A DNA stretch of 64,000 bases, taken from the NCBI GenBank assembly GCA_031082005.1, contig JAVHLR010000001.1, forward strand, positions 1,121,251 to 1,185,250, given 5' to 3'. Positions 1 through 9,600 of the stretch are shown in pieces; the stretch's first letter is position 1; every line of letters begins with the position of its first letter. Origin of the DNA: Patescibacteria group bacterium. GTDB taxonomy: Bacteria > Patescibacteriota > Patescibacteriia > 2-12-FULL-60-25. A program made the translations under genes and the position numbers. Under the pieces are notes generated by a model. It searched no databases. It was not told where the DNA came from and saw only the letters and a program-made list of their open reading frames with translations.

Positions 1-88
1 TATCAGGCAAGAGGATTCCCGCCTTGCTCATTTCTTCTTTCGCGGCCGGTTTTACGATGACCCGGTCGCCTAAGGGACGTAGCTGCAT
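1..88 (-). CDS. groES: Co-chaperonin GroES (N-terminal part, cut by window edge)
   Basis: Minus strand reads [29 protein letters not shown], the typical GroES N-terminus; CIRCE just upstream. Confidence 0.93.
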   Translation of the reverse strand, partial: MQLRPLGDRVIVKPAAKEEMSKAGILLPD

Positions 89-143
89 AGAAATAATAAA
101 TTATGATTTATTTGTTAGATTTATTATGTTTTTTGATGCCCAT

Positions 144-170
144 TTAGCATTCTACATATGAGAGTGCTAA
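144..170. promoter_or_regulatory. CIRCE operator (HrcA binding site)
   Basis: TTAGCATTC-N9-GAGTGCTAA; one mismatch to TTAGCACTC-N9-GAGTGCTAA; upstream of groES. Confidence 0.92.
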
Positions 171-277
171 ATGAGTTTGGCCTTAAATATGCAATCGTTG
201 GCGAAACGTGTCAAGACTCTACCAATTTCTATGCAATTTTAAAACAGGCTTCCGTCAAACCTCTATATCAGCATTTT

Positions 278-1624
278 CTAAGCCGATTTTTTTCCCGCAC
301 AAAGAAACACCCCCAACGCCATCAATGACAAACCTGACCAATACGAAATGCCATAATGATCAAACCACAAAACAACGACCAAGCAAGCCAAAAAGGGCAA
401 ATCAGCCAATTCTATTTTTCGATAAAACAACAGAACCGACAATCCTGCAATGAGCAGACTCCCCACGATGCCGAAATCCACCAGCAACAACAGGAATGCA
501 TTGTGGGGTGATTCAATGGGCTCACGCAATCGAAGCTCGGTGTATTTTTTGCCTTGTCCTGCAGCTAGCACTATTGCGACATCGATCTGTTCCGCATTCG
601 CACCCGAACCGAACAGCAGATGGCGCTTCAAGACAGAAAAACCTTGTTCCAAGCTCTCCCCTCTTTGCGACAAGCTTTTTTCCTCCAAACGGCCTTGTTC
701 TTGCGTTCGAGATAAAATCGCTTCGCGTTGAGAAAAACTTACGACGCCAGCGACCAGCACCGCCAGACACAAGGCCAGCATGCCGAATTGGAACGCCGTC
801 GCATCAAATTTTCGTCGTGCGAAAAAAACACCCGCCATCAATCCAGTCCCGATTGCCGCAGACAAATAAGCCGCACGACTGAAGGTAAGGACCAAAACAC
901 CTGCGATCAAGGCAGATGAAACTGCCCAAAATAAAGCCGCTTTTTTTCCGGCTGAAATGAAGGCTGAATACGCTGCGGCCAAAATCCCGAACGCCAACCA
1001 GCCCCCCCATATATTCGGATGCGGCATGCTCCCATAAATCCTCAACAACCGAAATTCTCCGAACTCGACCACGGATACCCCCAACTCACGCGGATCATGC
1101 AACGCGATGCCGAGCCACTTGGAACCAACGACTTTCTGCATCAAAAACTGGACGTACGATAACCCCACGACAGGCAACAAAGATATGACGAACCAACCCA
1201 AAACCTTCTCGCCCACCACCCTAACCCCCCAGAGCGTGAAGAAAAACCCCGACAAGATGATTGCCTCGAACCACCATTGCGTCGCGGCAATGGCCTTGAG
1301 ACGCACAGCACCATCATCCGCACCAGACGCAACGCCAAAAACGTTCACCACGAAAAGTAACACCAGCACGGCCATAAGCGCCCGCTTCTTCCTCCTGCTT
1401 ACCTTTCTTTCATGAAACCGCCGACCCAAAAATATCGCAGCTATCATCGGCAACCAGGCGAGATAAAAACTCCACCTCCCCTGCTCCCATGGCCACCCCG
1501 CCAAACCCTGTTCATGAAACCATCGCGTCTGCCAGGGCAAAACCAAAAAAGCAAACCGCCACGCCAATTCGAACCAAGTCCTTCTTTCGCGCAGTTTAGA
1601 CAGACTTACCTGCACGAAATTCAT
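278..1624 (-). CDS. O-antigen ligase/polymerase-like multi-pass membrane protein
   Basis: Many TM segments; large central loop with PHNIWGG and SPHNAFLLLLVDFGIVG typical of the Wzy/O-antigen ligase family. Confidence 0.8.
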   Translation of the reverse strand: MNFVQVSLSKLRERRTWFELAWRFAFLVLPWQTRWFHEQGLAGWPWEQGRWSFYLAWLPMIAAIFLGRRFHERKVSRRKKRALMAVLVLLFVVNVFGVASGADDGAVRLKAIAATQWWFEAIILSGFFFTLWGVRVVGEKVLGWFVISLLPVVGLSYVQFLMQKVVGSKWLGIALHDPRELGVSVVEFGEFRLLRIYGSMPHPNIWGGWLAFGILAAAYSAFISAGKKAALFWAVSSALIAGVLVLTFSRAAYLSAAIGTGLMAGVFFARRKFDATAFQFGMLALCLAVLVAGVVSFSQREAILSRTQEQGRLEEKSLSQRGESLEQGFSVLKRHLLFGSGANAEQIDVAIVLAAGQGKKYTELRLREPIESPHNAFLLLLVDFGIVGSLLIAGLSVLLFYRKIELADLPFLACLVVVLWFDHYGISYWSGLSLMALGVFLCAGKKSA

Positions 1625-2532
1625 GGTGCTACCCCGTATTTGCGGCATAACGATTCATATTCAACGCGATATTTCTCACGCCTATCCGTAACATGCATTT
1701 TCAAGACATCCTCACCGACCATGACGCGTGTATCGCGATTCATCAGCTCCTTGAGTCTCGACGGAAACCATCTTATCTGGAACCTTCGCGCCACGCTTTC
1801 GGCGAATGTCGGCAAGGGCAGACGCACGGCAGGAGACAGGACGAAATCCGAAGGCGCAATCCATCGCTTTACCGCAGCGTGGCGCGCTAACAAAATCCTG
1901 TTGGCCGCCCATAAATGCTCGCCTATGCCGTCATCGAACAAAGGCAGCAGAGACATGAACCAGTATCTGAAGTACGGATCGTCTCCAGGCAGCATGTGAG
2001 ACGACAGATCTAACGACCTATCCGTGATGAAATACGACAGGCACACGGTATCGCGAGTATGCTCATCGCTTGGCAACATGCCGAGCAACTTGAAAACCCC
2101 GCCCAAAAAAAGCCGCGTCGACCACAACGAACCGTGGCGGACGACAACGAAAAAATCCAAGTCGCCTTCATCTCGCGCATCTCCCAAGGCCGTGGTGTTC
2201 GCTAAAGCCACGAATCTCACCGCGCGCCAACGGGAAAGCCAAGCCGCTACCCTTCTTGCTTGTCGTCTTTTTCTGGGCTGGAATCGTTCACACTCTCTAG
2301 CCGCCTCCGCCGTGGCGACAAAAAACTCCGCCAAGCCGATCCGACCGTCGCGTTCGACGGCGATCCCTTCCGTCGACAAGCCATCCACTGCGGCCGAGAT
2401 ATCACTTTCGCGATATTCTGCACCCAAGCTGTCCAAGGTAGACAGAAGTTCGACCCGTGTCGGCAAATGCCGCCAGACCGCATGGAAACATAATGTGCGT
2501 ATGACGGCGTTCCTGACCTCGTCAATATTCAT
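1621..2532 (-). CDS. Nucleotidyltransferase-like protein
   Basis: ALANTTALGDARDEGDLDFFVV resembles the nucleotidyltransferase-fold GxS/DxD region; overlaps the start of the ligase gene by 4 nt. Confidence 0.55.
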   Translation of the reverse strand: MNIDEVRNAVIRTLCFHAVWRHLPTRVELLSTLDSLGAEYRESDISAAVDGLSTEGIAVERDGRIGLAEFFVATAEAARECERFQPRKRRQARRVAAWLSRWRAVRFVALANTTALGDARDEGDLDFFVVVRHGSLWSTRLFLGGVFKLLGMLPSDEHTRDTVCLSYFITDRSLDLSSHMLPGDDPYFRYWFMSLLPLFDDGIGEHLWAANRILLARHAAVKRWIAPSDFVLSPAVRLPLPTFAESVARRFQIRWFPSRLKELMNRDTRVMVGEDVLKMHVTDRREKYRVEYESLCRKYGVAP

Positions 2533-2840
2533 GTGCGATATGAAGTGACGATCGGACGCGTGCCGCTCAACAAGGCGAACCACTTTCGGACTTTCGCTGC
2601 ACCCTGCTCCGCAAAATCATCAGCCACCACGATCTCATCTTCACCCATGGAAATGACCTGCACCCAAGCGATGATCAGCTCATCATCCAACAAGCCCGGT
2701 ACCGGACCCCTGACTTTCACGTGCAATGCATTGAGTTTTCCGGTTTCGGCATCAAAGTCCATGCTTTTCAGTCGTCCCAATAACAAACCAGCCTTCGTCC
2801 TGACCGGAACCCCGATCATATCTCGCGTATTTACGACCAT
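2529..2840 (-). CDS. PRC-barrel domain protein
   Basis: DMIGVPVRTKAGLLLGRLKSMDFDAETGKLNALHVKVRG matches the PRC-barrel pattern; internal start chosen. Confidence 0.6.
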   Translation of the reverse strand: MVVNTRDMIGVPVRTKAGLLLGRLKSMDFDAETGKLNALHVKVRGPVPGLLDDELIIAWVQVISMGEDEIVVADDFAEQGAAKVRKWFALLSGTRPIVTSYRT

Positions 2841-2904
2841 ATACCCTAAGATTAGCGCGATAATGGACAATAGCAAAGGGCGGAATGAATCCGCCCCTTA
2901 TCCG

Positions 2905-3669
2905 CTATTTGCTTAATTGTGCCTCCATCTTTGGAGGCGTAGGTTTCTTGAGGAAAATCGCCTGCTGGATTACGGTCAACAAGCTCATCACTAGCCAGTA
3001 CAGGGTCAAACCGCCAGGCAAAGAGATGCCGATGATCACGGTCACTACCGGCATGATGTACATCATCTGTTTGTTCATCATGGCAGCCATGGATTCGTCC
3101 TTCGCACCCTCGGCCCCCTGCACCTCGACAGGCGGAGGCGTCGCCGGACTTGGCTTCTGGAATATCTGCTTGGATTGCCAGAACTGGATCAGACCAGACA
3201 GCACAGCCAAGACATAATTCGGACGACTCAAATCGACAAACCCCAGAAACATGTTATTGATCGTCCCAGGATTTTCGACGAAAGGATAAAGCAGATTCAG
3301 ACTATGTGAAGAAAGCCCGCTGCGCAACGCCTCGAACAGGCCGATGAAAATCGGCATCTGTATAAGCAACGGCAGACATGAAGACGCCGGGTTGACCTTC
3401 TCCCTTTTATAAAGATCCATCAGCTCCTTTGCCTGGGCTTCTTTATCGTCTTTCAGACGGCTCCGTATCTCGTCTATCTTGGGTTGCAGTTCCTGCAAGG
3501 CACGCTGCTGCTTGATCTGCTGCACCGTCAACGGATATAGGATCAACTTCACGATGATGGTCAGCGCGATGATGGCGAAACCGATGTCATTGCCCGGTAA
3601 GACATTGTACAGCCAGATCAACAGGTTCAGGATGGGCTGGAAAATCACTGTATTGAAGAGTGCGATCAT
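2905..3669 (-). CDS. yidC: Membrane protein insertase YidC/Oxa1
   Basis: NDIGFAIIALTIIVKLILYPLTVQQIKQQRALQELQPKIDEI... is a YidC signature. Confidence 0.93.
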   Translation of the reverse strand: MIALFNTVIFQPILNLLIWLYNVLPGNDIGFAIIALTIIVKLILYPLTVQQIKQQRALQELQPKIDEIRSRLKDDKEAQAKELMDLYKREKVNPASSCLPLLIQMPIFIGLFEALRSGLSSHSLNLLYPFVENPGTINNMFLGFVDLSRPNYVLAVLSGLIQFWQSKQIFQKPSPATPPPVEVQGAEGAKDESMAAMMNKQMMYIMPVVTVIIGISLPGGLTLYWLVMSLLTVIQQAIFLKKPTPPKMEAQLSK

Positions 3670-3745
3670 AATTGATTTTTATGGAAGGGTTCGTGTTCAT
3701 AGACCTGCCGACAGGCAGATGATAGCACGCAATCCGTCCGAAGAT

Positions 3746-5200
3746 TTATTCCTTGGACGACTCGGCACCCACAGTCAGCTCTTCGCCGTTGACTTGCGTC
3801 CCTTCAAGCGGTTCCTGGGCGGCTTCTGCTTTTTCATTCTTGCTTTCGGCCTCCTGCACGGTCTCTGGCGTTTCATCGACTGCGACAGGCTGTTCTTCCG
3901 GCGACTTCCCGGCCGTTTCGTCCGCTACGGCGGCTTTGGCTTCACCTGCGAATTCACCCACCTCGGAATCCGCGACTGTCTTGCCGCTTTCTTCCGCGAT
4001 ATTGATTTTCCAGTTGGTCAATTTAGCCGCCAGACGTACGTTCTGCCCGCCCTTACCGATAGCCAACGAAAGCTGATCCGAAGGGACGCGGACTATGGCC
4101 AGATGCTCACCGCGATTCAAATCTACCTTGATGGCTTTTGCCGGCTGTAAAGATGCTGCGATGTATTCTCCCTCATCTTCCGACCAAGGGATAACATCGA
4201 TCTTCTCTCCGCCTAATTCGCGGATGATGGTCTGCACGCGCGTCCCACGTTGGCCGATACATGAACCGATCGGATCGATCGCATCGTCGTGCGCAGTGAC
4301 TGCGACCTTAGTTCGCGAACCCGCCTCGCGGGCGATATTCTTGATTTCTACGGTGCCATTCGCGACTTCCGGGATCTCTTGGGCAAAGATGGCAGCCACC
4401 AAGCCAGGACTCGATCGCGACAAACGGATTTCCGGACCCCGCGGAGTCATAGCCACCTCACGCAAGAGAGCCTTAATGCGGTTGCCTGCGAAATAACGTT
4501 CGTTCTCTATCTGGTCTTCCGGCAAAAGTACACCCGTAGCGCGGCCAAGATCGATCAACACCAATCTGCCCTCGCGGCGCTGGATCGTGACGTTCATCAA
4601 CTCACCTTCGCGATCCTTGAAGTCGGAATAGATGACCGTGCGCTCCGCTTCACGCAGCTTCTGCATGATGACCTGCTTGGCGGTCTGGGCAGCCATTCGT
4701 CCGAACGCAGCCGGAACGGTCAATTCGACCCGGATCTCGTCGCCTTCCTGTGCGTCGGGCTTAAGGTCACGCGCATCAGAAAGCATGATCATCGTCTTCT
4801 GGTTGAACTTGAACTCATCTTCCACCTCACCTTCAGCCGTCACCGCAGCTCCTGTAGCCTTGCCTTCTCCTTCATCCGGTCTGGGGCGACGTATTTCCGC
4901 TTGCATGCCCGCTTTCACTTCCTGTTTCTTCAACGCAAACGCCTCTTCGAATCTCTCGAAATAATCATCCGGTAACTCCATGTCAGGCACAACCGTCTTC
5001 ACGTCAAAAACGCGGATGCCCATGGTACCGCCATCATAAGTCTCCGGGTCGAACTCTACCTTGATGTTCTGGTTTTTGTTGCCGAAGTCCTTACGGAAAG
5101 CAGCAGCCAACGCGGATTCTACGGTTTCGAGAACTGATTCGTACGTCAGGTTCTTCTCATCGCACACCTGACGGATAGCTTGGGAAATCGGTGAGGCCAT
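3746..5200 (-). CDS. nusA: Transcription termination/antitermination factor NusA
   Basis: S1/KH domain motifs GSCIGQRGTRVQTIIRELGGEKIDVIPWSED and SLAIGKGGQNVRLAAKLTNWKINI; acidic C-terminal extension. Confidence 0.97.
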   Translation of the reverse strand: MASPISQAIRQVCDEKNLTYESVLETVESALAAAFRKDFGNKNQNIKVEFDPETYDGGTMGIRVFDVKTVVPDMELPDDYFERFEEAFALKKQEVKAGMQAEIRRPRPDEGEGKATGAAVTAEGEVEDEFKFNQKTMIMLSDARDLKPDAQEGDEIRVELTVPAAFGRMAAQTAKQVIMQKLREAERTVIYSDFKDREGELMNVTIQRREGRLVLIDLGRATGVLLPEDQIENERYFAGNRIKALLREVAMTPRGPEIRLSRSSPGLVAAIFAQEIPEVANGTVEIKNIAREAGSRTKVAVTAHDDAIDPIGSCIGQRGTRVQTIIRELGGEKIDVIPWSEDEGEYIAASLQPAKAIKVDLNRGEHLAIVRVPSDQLSLAIGKGGQNVRLAAKLTNWKINIAEESGKTVADSEVGEFAGEAKAAVADETAGKSPEEQPVAVDETPETVQEAESKNEKAEAAQEPLEGTQVNGEELTVGAESSKE

Positions 5201-5339
5201 ATGTTTCTGGATTCGTTTTTCTGCAGTCGATAACCGGTGACTGGACGTAACCGGCTATCATCTGATAAGCGATTAAGTAATAAAGAAACTCGTTCATCAG
5301 AACGAGTATGCGTATACGATACGCTACTCCAGCGATACT

Positions 5340-5706
5340 GTCAAATCAACGACCGAGTCCCGCAGCAAAGGAACCCACCCTATACCTCCGAAAGCGAACC
5401 GGAATGCTTGGGCTCTTAACCGAGGACCTACCCGCCCCGCCGCTCGCGAGCAGCGGGGTAAAAGATAAACTAGACAAGCCCCGCTCAATCATCTTTCCTC
5501 TCACAGGACTGCAACTAATGGGTTCCTGAAGCGAGGACTGTTTGAGGCCGTCATAAAATAAACAACCGCCAAGTTCCGCAGCAAAGGAACTCACCATACA
5601 CCTTCCCTCCCCAAAGCGAACCGGAATGCTTGGGTTCTTAACCGAGGACCTGTTCGAGATAGACTTGACGAGCCCCGCAGGTAAGAACCCAAGCATTCCG
5701 GTTCGC
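5340..5706. repeat. Cluster of partly duplicated palindromic repeat elements
   Basis: CGCAGCAAAGGAAC(C/T)CACC...AAGCGAACCGGAATGCTTGGG(C/T)TCTTAACCGAGGACCT occurs twice (about 5360-5430 and 5577-5650), with a third, GAGGACTGTTTGAG-type element between (about 5520-5591). Confidence 0.85.
5616..5706. repeat. Palindromic element copy 1: 25-bp perfect inverted repeat around a conserved core
   Basis: GCGAACCGGAATGCTTGGGTTCTTA (5616-5640) and exact reverse complement at 5682-5706; core ACCGAGGACCTGTTCGAGATAGACTTGACGAGCCCCGCAGG. Confidence 0.95.
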
Positions 5707-5718
5707 GCCCCAATCTCC

Positions 5719-5747
5719 TTGACCAATCCCTAAATTCCTGATACATT
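5719..5747 (+). promoter_or_regulatory. Sigma-70 type promoter for the orphan 245-aa gene
   Basis: TTGACC-N17-TACATT. Confidence 0.6.
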
Positions 5748-5780
5748 CGCGCGGCCCCTTTTTCATCGGAGTAAGCGCGA

Positions 5781-6518
5781 ATGAACGTAAAAGTCCCCCC
5801 TTCTCACAAGCCGCGTGAACCGTTCCCGGTCGTCATGCGATCCACCGCCATCCGAAGGTTCTTCAACTCCGCGTTGGATGCGATTCGCCAAAGGCACGTC
5901 CTGCTTCTGGGAGTCAGGCAGGCCGACCGTCTGGAGCTCAAATCCTTCTTTCGCGCTTTGGCGCAAGAGACTTCCAAGCAAGCCCCCCAACGCATCTGCA
6001 ACGATGCCAATTTCGATCCAATCGTCTTGGACGAGGAAGATGATACGTGCTTCCTCTTTCTTCATGGAGAGGAAATGCGCGGCAGTCTGCAACACAACAT
6101 CTGCCTCAACTATCGCCACCTGCCGCTCGTCGCCGTAGCTATCGAGCCGCACGCCGAGGGACAAATGCCGTCGCGCTGGGACAGGCGCTTCATCCAAACC
6201 CTAAGTCCGATGCTCAACTGGCCAGCCTGGTCAGAACGAGACGAAGACAAGGCAGAAATCTGCGAGATCGTACGCTCACGCATCTTGCTTCCCAGCGGTC
6301 TTCCGACTCCGATCTTCGATCCGGACGCACTCCGCTTCCTGCTCGAAAAGGATTTCGACGGTCCTGTGGCCGTCCAAGATACGATTCGCCGCGCCATGCA
6401 GGCATATCGCCGCGACAGTTGCACCGGACCCCTCACGCTTGATGCTTTTCTGCCGAAGCGTTCGAGCCGACCCGGCAACCAACCCTCCATCTCTCCCTCA
6501 AGCCCGCCCATGGGCTGA
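5781..6518 (+). CDS. Orphan protein resembling a degenerate sigma-54 activator AAA+ domain
   Basis: HVLLLGVRQADRLELKSFFRALA at the Walker A position; MPSRWDRRFIQTLSPMLNWPAWSERDEDKAEI resembles the FREDLYYRLNVFPIxLPPLRERxEDI region; no GxxGxGK or GAFTGA seen. Confidence 0.6.
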   Translation: MNVKVPPSHKPREPFPVVMRSTAIRRFFNSALDAIRQRHVLLLGVRQADRLELKSFFRALAQETSKQAPQRICNDANFDPIVLDEEDDTCFLFLHGEEMRGSLQHNICLNYRHLPLVAVAIEPHAEGQMPSRWDRRFIQTLSPMLNWPAWSERDEDKAEICEIVRSRILLPSGLPTPIFDPDALRFLLEKDFDGPVAVQDTIRRAMQAYRRDSCTGPLTLDAFLPKRSSRPGNQPSISPSSPPMG

Positions 6519-6529
6519 CACACCACCTC

Positions 6530-6567
6530 GACCTCCGTGCTTCCAGCCGGAGGTCTTCGCTTTTTTT
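6530..6567 (+). terminator. Intrinsic terminator
   Basis: GACCTCC...GGAGGTC hairpin followed by TTTTTTT. Confidence 0.85.
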
Positions 6568-6638
6568 ACAGGAAAGAGGCGCGGTAACCGCGCCCCTACA
6601 CCTGACCCTAAATGCTATCTACTAGATGCCTGACACCC

Positions 6639-9600
6639 CTACGGCGCCACACCCAACTGCAACGCCCCCTTAAATACGACCCACGGTCTGTAGAACGAAC
6701 CACCGTTTTCAGGATCGCACATATTATTCTTATTTTGTGATTGGGCGACGTTCAAAGACAACGTCGGATCGGAATTCCAATATACTCCGCTCGCGTCATA
6801 ACATCCGCCATTGGGCAGCAGAATGTTATTTCTGGCGACGCCTCCGCCATCTTTGAAACCAGGGCCGAGCTTACCGCCGCCCAAATCTTGGACACGGCAT
6901 TCACCCGTACACCAACCCCAGTTATCTTTCACCAGGACGCGAGGCGTATAGCGGCAGGCGGCATTCGTATCGTCGAAGCATCCACCAGGTTCGGCAGTAT
7001 TCGGGACGCACGTATCACCCTTTGCGCATGACGTGGACGAGGAACATTCTCGCGTATTATCACGCGAACAATGTCCGGTGACGTTAGCGCACTTGTAATC
7101 CGCATCTATCTGTTGCGACTTGTCACAGGTATAGACATGCGTAAACTCGAAGTAGTTCTGTTCACAGGCCGCATCGCTGGAGCCGAACCCTACGCGGACA
7201 TTACACGTATCGTCGCCCACGGACCCCGCCCGACAATCCTGATCCGTATGGCACGATACTTCCGGCTTGCGGTTACAGCTTCCCGTGTCAGTACACCGAC
7301 CTGCGGCAGGCGGACAATCGTTATCCGAACTGCAAGTCAAACCGGGTACGAATTCGCACTCTTTACTCACGCCGCAGAACGGTTTCTTGTTCTTCATCCT
7401 GACGTCGTCCAGTTTCTGCTGCGTCCCGTCACCCCAATCGATCGTCATTTCCTTCAAGCCCATCTGGTTATCCGCCGCCCAAGCATAGAATCGCATGGTC
7501 ACGATGGCTTGTCCGCCCACGTAAGCGACCTTGCCCTCCGTCAGGCCTTCCAAGCTGAACGCGTCCACCGTGGAAATCGGACATTGGCCAGCTGATGCGC
7601 ATTGTCGGTTGGTATCAGGTGCAGCAAGGCGCGGCGGCTTCGGCGCATAATATGAGATGTAGGTGAAATCAGTGGCGTAGTCAGTTTTCGAAAAGCCATT
7701 CTGTTCTGCTATATACGTCGGCAAATGCAGACCGCCCGTCACGTCAGTCGGCGGCAGTCGTTTTTTCGCATCGAACGAGGCGATATAGCTTCCGCTGGTC
7801 GCGCTATCGCGTTGCGATACTCCGGTCAGACACTCCGGTCGCTTCGGATCAAGACCGCACAAGTCAACGCGCGGTCGATATCCAGCCTTATGTGTACAGG
7901 AGTTATTATCCCTATCCAAATCAGTCGTATTAGCATCACCGTCCGGATCTTCACAGTCGAATGATGTGCCGTATACCGTGCCTTTACTCGGTACGTTCCC
8001 GACCATAGTCACAGGCTGGCAATAGAATTGAGAATTCCACTGCTGATCATCGGTCGCCCAAGATGGCTTACAATCTTTTTCGTCCTGGCAGAAACTTCCT
8101 TCCTTCGCGCCAAGTTCGCAGATACCCGGACTCGAACTGGAACCACGCCAACGGGTCAAACCAGTACCTGTAATTTTGAAATACGGCACGTCAGGCGGAT
8201 AGGCCTGCGCAGTACAATCAGCTTCGCCTCCTGGAAAATTTCCCAGCGCGAATTCCTTACACCTTGTAGCATCAACCGCCAGCTTCTCGCAATGTCCAGG
8301 GATGAAGATATCCGCAGCCTCTGGGGTACCGCCCTGTTTATTCACGACTTTCAGATTATTCACAGTCTCTAGCGTGAAAGCACCCGGGAACCTGAACAAA
8401 TCCAAACCAGTACCCTGTGATCCATGGAGTAGATATCTCAAATTATTGAATTCCTTCCCTGCCAAATCCTTACTCGGCGATTGGCCGTCAGTTCCCTTCC
8501 ACAGCTCATAATCCTTACTCGGCGATTGGCCGTCAGTTCCCTTCCACAGCTCATATCCGCCGCTTGTCCAGTTATCCATCCAATACAGGTTACCCAAGTT
8601 ACCTAAGCCGGCCCAATCTGCAGTATTGTTCAATACTGCGCCGTTGAGCGGATAATTCGTATTGACCGTTCCTGGCGAACTTACTGTATTGCTATAGAAT
8701 ATCCCCACAAAAGCCGTACCCAAATCATCACTCGGTATCACCGCATGCCTCGTCGGATATGGCATCGGCTTATCAGGCATACCCGCTGGTTTGGACATAT
8801 CGTTGTACCACCAATTGGCCCAAGTGAATGAACAACCTGAACCCTCGTTACAGCGCACATGCTCATAACCTGGCGTAGAGCAGAAACCAGTCGAATAATT
8901 ACAACTGCCGAATACCTCCACCGGACAATCCGTCGATGGCTTACCTCCGCTCGGCTTACGGCACCACGACTGCTTGCCGTCCGGGAAATGTACGGCGTCA
9001 TCCGCGCACCAGAAAGCCCCGGCTTTTGCAGCGCTTGTCCTCACCAGATTTTTACAGTCTCCGTTCTGACCATCAGCCACGCAGTCAGCTTTGATAGCGG
9101 CGATCTCTGTCTGACAAGCAGTCAGATCCGCTCCAGATATGCCGGAGCATGGGTCTGCTTTAAGGGAATAGAGGCTTGAATTCGTCATCTGCTCCCAATA
9201 ATCGCTCATGCCACAAGACGTAAACTGCGGAGCCAGCTTACCGTTCACGTTCTTTACCGGTCCTCCGTGACACACATCATACTGACCGATATCGATTCCT
9301 CCGCCTGGACCGCAAGCCAAACCGGCATTCACTCCAGAAAGCGAATTACAGAAAGCCAAACTCGGATCTTTCAGATCAATCAAATCAGGATTACAGTCTC
9401 CCTGATATCCACAATACTTTGCCGAAGAAGTAGCGCCCTCGTCCCATACGGCATAACCGGAGCAAGTCTTATCCAACAAAGGATTACATGCGGTAGCCCC
9501 GCCGGAATCCGTGCCCGTGTAATACTTTGACAAATCCGGACAGCGTTCGCCCTGTCGAGGACCCGACATGCAAGTCCAGCTCGACTTGGTCACCGGCTGT

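Noticed and set aside
5346-5726. 126-aa minus-strand ORF with internal repeats
   Set aside because: It is read-through of the duplicated palindromic elements; the internal amino-acid repeats follow the DNA repeats and there is no supporting SD
6575-6600. GGCGCGGTAACCGCGCC palindrome after the 245-aa gene
   Set aside because: Looks like a common short dispersed palindrome; only one copy in the window, so nothing further can be supported
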